NCBI GenBank assembly: GCA_024704765.1
Contig: JAKMXF010000055.1
Span: forward strand, 823,264-887,263
Direction of reading: 5' to 3'
DNA: 64,000 nt
Origin: Oopsacas minuta
Taxonomy: Eukaryota; Porifera; Hexactinellida; Lyssacinosida; Leucopsacidae
The number at the start of each line of letters is the position of its first letter. The stretch's first letter is position 1. Made by a program: the position numbers and the translations under genes. The notes under the pieces were generated by a model that worked only from the letters and a program-made list of their open reading frames with translations, was not told where the DNA came from and made no database searches. Below, piece by piece: positions 35,627 through 46,502 of this stretch.

Positions 35627-35804
35627 TAGAATTCGATCTATCGAAAACATCAAAATTTGACCTAATGAAGCCTCCCGCCAATTCACAATCAGGCCAGCAT
35701 TTCAAAAAATATACATTCTTTATGACAAATATGCAGCTTGGATTACCAGACAAATAAATTTGACTTTTAATTCAATCTCCCTAGATGATATAACACTGAC
35801 GCAA

Positions 35805-36400
35805 TTGGGCTCGAATAGTTGTAATATTGATAGTAAATAATTCACACAAGTCATGTCATCCAATTATCTCCAGTTTGAAATAGCGTCATCTGTCTGGTAA
35901 AATGAGAATATGTTGTTACAAATATCCCCATGTTTAGTGATCTGATAAACGATCACTAATGCGCCTTCGATCCCAGAGTAAATATCAAGTGAACAAAGGA
36001 TGGATATATATAATATCTAAAATTCTTCGTGATCATAAATCTACCACGTTACTGAATCATATTAGGTACCATGGATGGAACATGTTTTGGCAATATCAGC
36101 CCTAACTCGAAAGCTATGGCCAAATCACTCCAGCAAATGAGTCTATACTATTTAAGATAACTCAGTAACGTGAAAACTTCCTAATCACAAAAATGTCATA
36201 AATTATATGGAATATCCTTAGATCACTTGCTAAAAATATGAGAATTGAAGACAAACAAGTGATCATTTATCAGAGCAAAAAATAGGTCAGTTTTAACAGC
36301 ATATTGAAAATTAAGGAAACAAATTAAGTCATTTCAAATTAGCAATAGTTTGAATATGGCTTCAGAAGATTACGAACAATCAATATATATATTCGAACCA
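35805..36400. repeat. Dispersed repeat R1, copy 1
   Basis: This non-coding segment is clearly homologous, in the same orientation, to 44318-45150. Shared landmarks in order are GTCATCCAA, AACGATCACTA, GGTACCATGGATGG, ATGGCCAAATCACTCCAGC, CTCAGTAACGTG and AAGATTACG. Copy 2 carries about 200 bp more between the fourth and fifth landmarks. No coding capacity was found. Confidence 0.75.
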
Positions 36401-36857
36401 AATGCACCGATTATGTATTATCGATAAAAATGAAGTCAAATGAAATAGGTAATCCAGGGATAAATACTGTGAATAGGCTTTATTTTCGTAGGCTGTGAGA
36501 TATACGCAATGCACCGAGTGAGATGTTTTTACAAAGGCCAAATAAGTAAACACCACTGAAATGCAAAATCATGAACGTATACTATTACAAATACATATAC
36601 TTGGTTTGGGTTACAACTAGACATAAGTATTTTCTACCCCAATAATTATGGATCAAATAATACATCTTTATGCGACCTCATAAGAATTATGTGGCGGCCC
36701 CACTTTGGGTTGTGACACACCCTTCACAACTGCTGCTAAATGTAACATAAAAAAATAAATTTATCAGGCCAATTTTGGAAGCACATTATAGATGGATAGT
36801 GGGGTCTACTCCATTAATTTGTGGGAAAACAAAGAATTTCCAAATTTTGAAGTGCTA

Positions 36858-38170
36858 CACAGGCTGGCCAATAAGTTCTGGTACATAACTCTATATCGTA
36901 CAAAAATCTTTCATTATTTAGATTGATTGACGTTACTGATATGTATTTATTCTGTTATCTCTCGCAATACAATATTCATTGAAAATACACTATTTGAAAA
37001 CCAGGAACAAATTATCAGCTATGGAGAAAGAACGGTCGGCGATTGTTGAATTATTTCAAAAAGGAAAAAAACAAAAAAGAAATAATGAAACTTTTAAAAA
37101 TTCCACAGACACGTCGAACTTCGTAATCCGTACGATAAAACGCTTCAATAAGACTGGTGGCGTGATGGACAGAACCAGAACTGGTCGCCCGGTCTCCATC
37201 ACGACCGTAGAGATGCGAAAGGTAGTGCGGAGTCGAGTGTGGCGAAATCCTCAGCGATCGATCAGAAAAATGGCTAAAGAACTGAATATATCCCGTGGAT
37301 CACTTCAAACAATTGTCAAGAGAGACTTAGGGCTATGTTCGTTTAAGAAAAGGAAAGTCCATTTCCTTCAGACAAAATAAAGACAAAGAGGCTCTCAAGA
37401 AGCAAAGTCCTCCATACACGATTCGCAGCCCAGGGACTGGATCAAGTCCTTTTCTCCGATGAAAAACTTTTCACCGTTGAACAAGCATTCAATCGTCAAA
37501 ACGATAGAATATTATCTAAAAGCACTTCTACTATCCCTGATGAGTACAGGTACGTCAAAAGAGTCCAGAAACCACTCTCGTTGATGGTTTGGGGCGGAGT
37601 ATCTTCTGTTTGCCGGACACCACTGGTTTTCGTCCCTGCGGGGGTCAAATAAATGCTACAAACGTATATGGAGCACATTTTACAGCCCATTGTGAAAGAT
37701 CTTGGTGAGATGATGTTTGAAAACCAGCCGTTCATATTCCAACAAGACGGTGCTCCTGCCCATACAGCAAACAGTACTCAGGAATGGCTTCAAACAAATA
37801 TTTCTGACTTTATCTCAAAGGTAGAATGGCCGCCGTCTAGCCCAGACCTTAACACTCTAGATTTCTCAGTGTGGTCCATTTTAGAGTCAAGTGCTTGCTC
37901 GAAGTCCCATAACAGTATTGAGTCTCTAAAGCAATCTCTGACGTGAGAATGGGAAAAAATCCCACAGGAGATGCTGCGTACCGCAGTGTGGGCAGTCCCC
38001 GGGCGTCTGAAGGCTACTATCAAAAAGAAAGGCGGATACATAGAATAGAGATTGTGCACAATAAAACTCATAATGCCAAACTACTTATGCTAAAATATCA
38101 ACTCAATATAATGAATATTGGTTAAATTATAGTAGTTTTTCTATGTTCCAGAACTTATTGGCCACCCTAT
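36858..38170 (+). mobile_element. Tc1/mariner element of DD37D type, about 1.3 kb
   Basis: The left terminus contains GGCTGGCCAATAAGTTCTGG. The right terminus, reverse-complemented, contains GGGTGGCCAATAAGTTCTGG. A TA dinucleotide precedes the left end (36856-36857). The outermost few bases differ between the two ends, so the borders are uncertain by a few bases. Confidence 0.85.
37021..38048 (+). pseudogene. DD37D (maT-like) transposase, broken
   Basis: From the ATG at 37021 the reading gives MEKERSAIVELFQKGKKQKR, the linker RTRTGRPVSITTVEM, then NPQRSIRKMAKELNISRGSL. A frameshift near 37380 precedes the first Asp in LFSDEKLFTVEQAFNRQNDR (about 37460). WGGVSSVCRTPLVFVPAG follows and ends in a stop (37650). 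The second Asp is in FQQDGAPAHTANSTQEW (about 37747) and the third in SPDLNTLDFSVW (about 37863), 37 residues apart. A stop near 37945 precedes the last part, KATIKKKGGYIE, which ends at 38048. The layout is like that of the minus-strand relic at 17.9-18.9 kb, but the sequence is clearly different. Confidence 0.9.
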
Positions 38171-38172
38171 AA

Positions 38173-40370
38173 ACAGAAGAATTTCTTTGTGAATCTTAAG
38201 AATATAATTTGGTCAAGAAATTATGGAGAAATTTTTTCTAGTGGTATATGGCCAAAAGTGAGATAATTGTGTCTTCATGTGATGAAGATAATTTTCACCT
38301 AATTTTAGAGTCAGTAGATTATCTGTAATTTTGAGCATAAGTTTGGGCTCTGAACACAAATGGTGTAGTCAGGGGAGCGTACATATTATAAAACAAACAG
38401 AACCGCACATTTCAGTGCTGGGCACTATACAATAACATAGTCGGTCCAATAAAACGAACAGGAAATTCTAGTAAACTTCAACATAAGGCCATTCCGAGCA
38501 TAGTGAAACACTTCCAAAATATATATTCTTTGTCAAGAGGATTGTAAGAGTCTTAAGAAGAATTCAGAGTGAATACTTGGTAAATGAAATTGTACGCTCG
38601 GGAAAAATGCAAGCGTCATAAGAAAATCAATGAATTCATGAAGCTAACAAATATAGGAACAAAATAAAATGAACCAATAGAAGAAAGAATAATGAAGCAA
38701 ACATACCTAATACAAGCTGAAGAAGCAGAGATGTATAATGAATAGAACTTTTACAATTGCCTACAAGAGAAGTAAGAAGACTGGCCCCAACTCGACGCTT
38801 AATGGTAGAAGAATTAGTGAGGAAGTGTAACCAATTTTGTATAAGAACCTAGGAAAAAGAAAATAAAATGTTTGATAGAATTGATGAGTTGGAAAATCAA
38901 GCAACAAAGATAACATATAAACCATACAAACTACACACATCGGGCATAGTTAAATCCAAGCACAATACAACACATTTCTGACACTAATAAGTATAGAAAT
39001 TTGATCTGGAACAGGCACAAAAGATAATAGAACCTCATTATTGAGTAGCGAGCGAACTTTTGATATGGGTACTTCTTATTTGCTAATCAACAAAGGGCCA
39101 AAAGCTTAATATAATCTATGCAAAATGATCGAAATATACACATGACAAATAAATATCCACTATTATTGCAGATAAATATCTAGTTGTATATTTCTCGTTG
39201 GCAGTACTTAAATCTATTGTAAACTTCGAAAAAATGGGCTAATAGATCCTACAGTATTCTTTCATTGCATTTCGCTATTCTGAACAAATTCAATAATCCG
39301 AGGAAATTATTTACAATTGGAACAATACTGAGCGGATTAGCGAGGGTCTACTGTAATGAGTCAATTAGGTAGTTAATGAATGAGAGTGCCCAAACAAAGA
39401 GAATTGGAGAAACCAGATATACAATTTGAGAAATATTGCCTACAATTCCTCAAATATTGAATTCTGAAACATTCGGGGTATCTTATGTGGATGTATAAAC
39501 TTAAAGTACATTCATTATCCATATCAGCTTAGAAGCGCATTTGAACTATAAAACGGAAAACGTGCACCACACTATTCTGACATGAAAATAATAAGAATTC
39601 GCAAATTATAGGATCATGCAAGTTTCTGTATATTAAAAATTACGCTGAATACATACAATTTATGATAAAAATTGAATACATTTCAATGAGTATCATTGTA
39701 AAGATTAAGATACAGGCACATCGCAAGAAACACGACTGAGGGGGTGCAAAATAGAAACCACGGACGAAAAGTACGTTTGTAAATAAATTTTGGAAAATCA
39801 ACAGTAAGAAAATAGATATGAATTACAAACCAACATTTCAACCAGAAAAAAGCAAATAGAAATTGTTCCATATGTATCAAAATTGAAATTTCCTGTCACT
39901 ATTCAGATTTTACCACTGTTTCTTAGACGAAAATTCATACCAATGACGAAAGTATCATGTCATTGTCACCTTCTTGGACTTTCGAAAATTTGAGCAATAT
40001 GCAATGAAAAACATAGCTACATGTTTAACAAATGGAAAATTTTTGAGCTATTGGAACTATAGATAAATATATGATTCTAGTTAACATGTGTATTTTAATT
40101 TGTAAACCCTAAATTTGAAGATGTCTATAATTTTGACACGTATATCAAAGACTTTTTGAGAATCGCTTAGATCTTAGAACATTGGTTCCAGGGGTGTACC
40201 TAGGTACTTGATGGCCACCTAAAAGTGTTATTTCAGCATTCCTGAAGGAAACAAATTGGCGAAAATCAGAATCAAATTAGTACAGGATCAATATGTTACC
40301 ACCCAAAAAAGTGCGATCCATAGAAAGCCACTGCAAAAAAGGTGCCGGCCCAGAATTCCTGTATAAACTC
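38173..40370. other. Non-coding stretch, nothing firm
   Basis: Purine-rich on the plus strand between about 38570 and 38920, where a Lys/Glu-rich scrap can be read through many stops. It is not assignable. The rest is AT-rich with no motifs. Confidence 0.4.
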
Positions 40371-40372
40371 CC

Positions 40373-40484
40373 GATTAGTTCTCAACCTTTTTTCTCCCGT
40401 GGAACCTTTTGGTCTATTTCAAGGGCTGCCAATAAACATAACGACAACATTTCTGGGCCACGGACCTCAGATTAAGAATCACTG
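40373..40484. mobile_element. Degenerate hAT-like MITE
   Basis: The left part GATTAGTTCTCAACCTTTTT and the reverse complement of the right end, CAGTGATTCTTAATCTGAGG, share the CAGTGGTTCTCAACC-like terminus of hAT-derived MITEs, and both continue into a CCGTGG block. A target-site duplication is not recognisable. Confidence 0.5.
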
Positions 40485-40489
40485 TTTTC

Positions 40490-41300
40490 AAACTTGTCCC
40501 TATATGTATCCCATCCCACACACATGCCAAATATCATGTCTATAGCTATTATAAGTCCCTCAATAAATTCCGGACTATTAAATAAAACAATGCCCGACAA
40601 ATTGTATATTAGATATAGACAAAACTTTGCAAACAATAATCAACTTCTGATCACCCATTCTAAATGTCCTCAAGTTTACAAATTATTCCAAAGACTTGTT
40701 CCTAATTAGATTTCAAAAATGATGTACGCTGGGATACGCCAAGGCAATTCACAATTGTGGAAGCAGTACAGAGAGCTAATGGGTACAAGGAATAATGGAG
40801 GATAGCCAAGGAAATTAGTAAATATATGTAATAAGGACCAATTGTATCTCCAAAACTGATTAAAGAGATAGGTCTTCAAACGAGTTGTGAAACATCGCAT
40901 ATTTGACTAAAATGATATATCCTAATATAGAAAGGAGGCGCTACATAATGACATAGATATTTGAAGCAGTAGAATTGATCCAGATCGCAGTGTAAGTTTT
41001 GGAACATAAGGTTGACTTGAGTTGATTATGATTACTAGTGTCAGCCAATACAGAATTATAAATACCAGCAGAAGCATTTTAAAAATATTTGTTAACGAAT
41101 TTGTCACTAGTGGAGGGTACACTAAATTAGTTTGATACTATCCTACTTCCGGGCATCAGTAACCATACGAGAAGCTGATCCATTAACACGCTAGATTATC
41201 TGATTTCAGCGACTGGCAAACCATAGAGGAAGAAGCTATTACAAAAGTATAAGAGAAAAAGTAAAAAGCATCCACTAGTCCTTGAGTTGTAGCACGGACC
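40490..41300. other. Mostly non-coding; possible retroelement scrap at 40730-41120
   Basis: On the plus strand, stops aside, NSQLWKQYRELMGTRNNGG resembles the linker between endonuclease and reverse transcriptase in non-LTR retrotransposons. No RT motif follows. The resemblance is weak and offered only as a lead. Confidence 0.2.
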
Positions 41301-41309
41301 AGGAAATAT

Positions 41310-41470
41310 ACTTACTTCCTGTTGCGTGCCTGAGCTTCTAAAAGGCAATGTATTCACGTGAGCCTTCATTTTGAGATGGTTGTCATATAATACATTACAA
41401 GTCAACGTACTAATGGCAATGGATTCCAAAACACAGGTTAACAAGAAAAGGAGGGAGTGACTTACCTTAG
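41310..41470 (-). other. Candidate exon on the minus strand, unidentified
   Basis: On the minus strand an open frame reads ..LLFLLTCVLESIAISTLTCN.. and ends ..RSSGTQQE just before GTAAGTATATTT, a good donor. A pyrimidine-rich tract (CACTCCCTCCTTTTCTTG) precedes possible acceptors (for example CCATTGCCATTAG). I recognise no family. It lies on the same strand as the huntingtin exons, about 17 kb upstream, but matches nothing I know in huntingtin. It could be a chance ORF. Confidence 0.25.
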
Positions 41471-41559
41471 TCGCCCGTGTTAAAATTAGTAGATATATCG
41501 AATAATAGAATGACCACCTCCTGGTAATAATCAGATTCGCGGGATTAATTCTCTGCACT

Positions 41560-43850
41560 GGTATAAGCGCTGTTTCTATATTCAGCCGTGTATTTCATAG
41601 GTAGATTGATTTTAGTAACAATATTTTACCTAAGGTATGGATGAAGTTGAGATGACACTAAACATTGAATCATCTTACTCAAGAACGTAATTTGATAAAA
41701 GTCTAAAAGCCTGAAGGATTTTTAGGTCCTAGATCGAGCATTTTCAGTACAGGAGTGATATGTACCAAGGTGTATGAGGGTGAATAGAGCCACACTTTTA
41801 AAGTTAGGAACATGTTGATCCAGAATCCTAAACAAGATGCTATAATATTGGTTGCTCAGATACTAAAGACTATCCAAAGGATCTAGAAGTAGTGGAGAAC
41901 CTATGATGTCGCCAATAAATTCACTTACATTGATATGTAGTAAATGCCCAGATTTGATAGAAAAACTAGAGTATAATGGATTAACATCTTAATCTCCATA
42001 ATGATTGCAGAATTATCAGAAGGTATAATATTACAGATTTGATAAGGCAAACAAAAATATTTACATTGCGCACGAAAAGAGAAGAGTTGGTAATATCATA
42101 TTCTAAATATAATCAAAAACAATACGATATTTATTCAAAACGGATCTTTCTGATACAAATCACACATCTCATCATATCTAGGATAAGTAATTCAACATAA
42201 AATTTTGGTAGTTATATGGTTGTTAGGTTAGTGAGTTATATTTGATACCATGGATGACACATATTCAACCAATATATTTTATAACTCGTCGATAGAGTTT
42301 TCTATCTTATAGCCGGCAATAATATGCTGGTAGAAAAACTTGAATAGTCGAGGATTCAAATTAGTGAATCGCGTACAGGAAACAAGATCGAGTACATGAG
42401 GCAATGAATGAGTTGCAACAGAAAACAAAAATAAATATTCTGCGAATAGTCTGAAAATTGTAGAAGTATACTCGCCGGATTAATAAGGGTTACAAGTAGG
42501 TTGAATACGAACTTCTCAGTTGGATTTAATGCCATAATAAACCAAATTGAATAAAAATTACCCAAATGCACTAATTGGAAGCATAAAGTAAATGCTTGGT
42601 GGAAAGAGGTAAATTTACAGTGAAGAAATGGATAAATAGCTAGATAGAGAATACAAGAAATAAAAGAAATAAAAGAAACAAAAGTTTTACATTTATGTCG
42701 TACTATGTAGTAATGCATATTCACTAGTTCATTAGTATAAGGGGATGATAATAAGATATTTCACAGAAAGAGGAATTCCAAAGAAAACATGGCGTAGATA
42801 TGATATGTTCCTCCGAACATGCGATCATGCCAAATCATGGCTATATTTTTGGAGTTCTTTGATAGAACTATTGAGAAAGAACAGCCCTTTTACTTCCAAT
42901 TGAAGCCTAAGGACAGAGATTTAAAAATGAAAGATAAATGGTATTTAACTAACCTGTATATTGCACGGCAAAAAGAATGAAGAGATGTAAGGGCTCATTA
43001 TCAAAAAAGAATCCTTGAAATCTTCCTAAAGAAAAGAAATTGATGTAACAACAATTAGATAAAATTCATGAAGAGATAATCAGATTAAATCGAAATTCTT
43101 ATCTAAAAAGTGGCTCAGAACCAGTGTTGTCCTACCGGAATAATTTAGGATAGATCTGGATAATAAGAGATTGCCTAGCATAATTCTGGCATAATTCTAA
43201 CACAATGAGTACGAAATTCCGGTATAAACTAGCCCAATTTCTTTGTTACCTTGGCATAAATTGATCAGGGGCGGGGTTAGAGAGGAAAAAGATACATACC
43301 ATGAAAGTAGAAGATCAGGTGAAGATAAATGAGCCATAATATTAACTATTGTTAATTACGACAAGATTTTGACGATAATTTAGGGTGGTTCTGTGAGGTC
43401 ATCATTCACTTTCACAGCGTCGAAATTGACCAATATAACTGAGGATACCAAGATAAATTTTCTGAAATAATCATATTTTATGCTAAATTTGGATAAAGGC
43501 ACATTAATCGCTCTGAAGAATATAAATCTTCGTGTTTTAAGTAGAACATGTCCTAAAAAATTGTATATTTAACAAATACTTGGGGAATAACCTAATAATC
43601 ACTTATCAAGCAAAATATTCATTCAAAGAAGTGGTTATATATACCCATTAAAATTTCTTAGTTAATAGACATTTACTTCGGTTGGATAAAGGATGATGAG
43701 TGGGTATAAGGAGATTCGCCGAAGCGACTTCCCTCACTTTTAGAGGTTCTACTGTGCTGTGTAAGCAATATGGTGGATTAAAATGGTTAACGATAGTCAA
43801 AATAATTCTTTACAACCAAATCGTTTACCTGCATTAATTTGCAAGTAAAT
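41560..43850. other. Non-coding stretch with a partial R1 copy
   Basis: At about 42130-42340 the core TACCATGGATG with flanking GTGAGTTATATTTGA.. and CTCGTCGATAG resembles the middle of the R1 copies at 36.06 and 44.58 kb, but is diverged and short. The remainder shows no recognisable motif. Confidence 0.4.
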
Positions 43851-43859
43851 AATATATAT

Positions 43860-44100
43860 GATTGGGTTCTAACGAAAGCTTTTTGGCCTTTTTCGTGGGG
43901 TATTTCCCGTGGAAAATAACGTTTTGGCCATCCAAAATTGTAGCCCAAGGGAAGGCATTAGGCTTATCAGCGGCTGAGGATGCGGGCCGGGACCGCACCG
44001 CATTGAACATCGTTTGACACGCATTACCCCTCACCGAACCATAGTGCGGGTCAATTGCAGGTTAACGCGGGCCAAGTGCATGCGAATTAGCAATTAGCAT
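43860..44100. repeat. GC-rich block, related in inverted orientation to 22.5 kb
   Basis: The block is a compositional outlier with CGGGCCGGGACCGCACCGCA and AGGTTAACGCGGGCC. Its reverse complement shares the TGGCCC..TTAACC..GACCCG pattern with 22470-22560. A 66-codon minus-strand open frame passes through it without a recognisable motif. Confidence 0.4.
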
Positions 44101-44317
44101 GGTTTAGGACACTGGGGGAGATTGATGTAGCAAAATTTTCGAGAATATCCAGTCCAAAATAAGTAGGACGATTAGTATAAACAATAAAGTGGCAAAATGG
44201 ATGAAAACACAGCCTACGAAACTGCAGCCTGTCCACAGGCTGGGATTTTCTGAACAATGGGTTACTTTAAGTGGAGTAAATTCAAGTTGCACTATTAAAT
44301 TCTGGATAATATAAATT

Positions 44318-45150
44318 GGTGCATTTTGGTCGAATAATTGTATTATTATTATTCAAAAATTTACACAAACCCTGTCATCCAAATATTACCATTTAGAAAG
44401 GACGTCATTTGTTTTGTGAAACAGGCAATAAGTTGTTAACAATACCCCCCAATTTGAAGCTTTAATAACGATCACTAGTCCGTCTTGGATTCCAGAAGAA
44501 ATATCAATTGATCCAAGGATGTGCATATATAAATTCAAAATTTTTGTAATTATAAAGTTGTCAAGTTACTGAGTTGCGTTAGGTACCATGGATGGCAACT
44601 ATTTTAGCAATCTAAACCTATAACCCGATAGTTACTAAAGTAATGGCCAAATCACTCCAGCTAATATGTACTATACACCCAAATTCCTATATCCTAGCAA
44701 TGTATTTTCATACGACATATTGAGGAACTATTGCGCGATCTTGATAATGACCAAAATGGACATTTTCACGATTACGTCACACATTTTTGAGATATCGTAT
44801 CAAAATATCTTACAAAGGTATGGAATGTACATAATATTGGTTGGAATTATTCGAAAATAACTCGTTATTAGGGGATTTTAGCAAATAAGTCCTATACGTG
44901 GTATCTATATACCTCAGTAACGTGTCAACTTTATAAATACAAATGTAATCTTAAAGGTATAAACATCTTAAGATCACTTGAAAATATTTCTGATTAGAAG
45001 ACGCTACAGTGATCCCCCATCAGAGATTGAAAAACAGTGTATTTTAACAACCTTTTGCCCTTTTAGCCAATAGACGAAGTAATTTCAAACTGATAATAGT
45101 TGGAAGATTACGGCTTCTATAGTAACGATGAATAATACATTAATTCGAGG
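44318..45150. repeat. Dispersed repeat R1, copy 2 (longer)
   Basis: Homologous to 35805-36400 with the same order of landmarks (AACGATCACTA, GGTACCATGGATGG, ATGGCCAAATCACTCCAGC, CTCAGTAACGTG, AAGATTACGG). It has about 200 bp of extra internal sequence (about 44690-44900) containing a 64-codon open frame with no motif. Two copies of this length in one window suggest a moderately abundant family. Confidence 0.75.
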
Positions 45151-45162
45151 TACTATCGGAGT

Positions 45163-45690
45163 TAAAGTATTCCGCACTATGTTCGATGGGGAAATGTCGG
45201 GATTCTTACAGATGCAGCAGGTGCAAAATGTCAACTGTGTACTGGTACCTACGATCAAATACATGATCTAGAATTGATTAAATCTGGCTTTCCATCAACT
45301 GAACTATTTCTGCTGCTAAAGAGATACTTATTCAAGTTAACAAAAGTAATACATATTACTTACACATTCACAAAGATTTGGCTGAATCCCTTGAGCCCAT
45401 ATCCAATTTAGACGCTATTTGTGCTTCTCCACTTCACTCTTACGCATGTGGTTTCCGCTGGTTCATGTTAATTGTATATCATCTACATTTAGGATCGAAA
45501 AATTGTCACCAAAGTGTGCTAAAGTGAAAGATTCCTCAAAATTTGTACAAGTTGTTTGTAAGAGAAAATAATTTGAAAATAGATCAACCGTCAAGTTCAG
45601 GCGAACCATTTCCACCGTTAATATAGCGCGAAGTTGCTTTGGAGATAAAGGAAAAAGGTTTTACTTACTGGATTACATCTTTAGCCCTGT
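45163..45690 (+). pseudogene. Unrecognised coding relic
   Basis: With one frameshift near 45320, the plus strand reads RWGNVGILTDAAGAKCQLCT, then GTYDQIHDLELIKSGFPSTE, KEILIQVNKSNTYYLHIHKD, LAESLEPISNLDAIC and HSYACGFRWFMLIVYHLHLG, to a stop near 45525. After it come NLYKLFVRENNLKIDQPSSS and EVALEIKEKGFTYWITSLAL, again broken by stops. Codon-like composition, a C-x2-C pair and the length (about 170 codons with few breaks) argue for a former protein-coding sequence. I recognise no family. It sits directly after repeat R1 copy 2 and runs into repeat R2. Confidence 0.5.
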
Positions 45691-45855
45691 TCTATGAGCA
45701 TTTACTTACCATGACGGTTTACTTACCTTCTCTATTATTTCTATCCACTATGGCTTCACGATTTATACTTCGTACTACACATCTACTTATTCGGTTTACA
45801 TTATATTTATACACGTAAGCAACTATTTCAAAGTTATTGTGATTTCTAAATCAAA
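45688..45855 (+). repeat. Dispersed repeat R2, copy 1
   Basis: The segment GACGGTTTACTTACCTTCTC through TTATTTCTATCCACTATGG and ACACATCTACTTATTCG is about 165 bp long and recurs in inverted orientation at 51695-51860. Confidence 0.7.
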
Positions 45856-46502
45856 CCATCTATTCTAAAGCAATAGTATCACTAAAAGTATACGAATTAT
45901 CGAAGGAAAGATACGTTATGAATTAGATCAATAACAGGTTCATAGTGTTTAGATGCTTATAAATACAGAGCAGGATTGCTGAAATTGTGGTGGTTTGAGC
46001 AATATCTACAAGGTGTTTTAAAATTGAAGTCGTATTTTCTAAATTTGTTTATTCTGCACCCATGCAATAATATGTGTATTTAAACTCACAATGGTAATTT
46101 ATCTTACAGGGTTCTATTGAGTAATTATATCATTCATTAATCGAAACATTTCATAGCTTCTAGTTCCATATCCAATTTAGCTAAATCTTTGCATAATGTA
46201 ATGGTGAAAGAATAGAGTATTATGATTCGCTAACAGCTGTTGAGATACTACAAGCTGGCTCTTATCAAAAGTTTGTGTCTCTCAAACTTGGAGTTAATAT
46301 CCGTACAGTTCAGCGTTGGTGGCGACTTTTCAGGAATGGTTTGTCATTAGAAAAGAAAGTGGGATGTGGCCGTAAATAGTCCATATCGAAAGTTGCCAAG
46401 ATTGTAATTACTAAATTAATTGGCAAAAAACGACAGTCTGTACGTGGTCTATCCAACAAACTGAAGTTGAAAGGCCATTCCGGATCTCAGAGTACAATGT
46501 AC

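Noticed and set aside
40730-41120. Non-LTR retrotransposon linker-like peptide
   Set aside because: No reverse-transcriptase motif follows, so it is not called as an element; mentioned only in the region entry.
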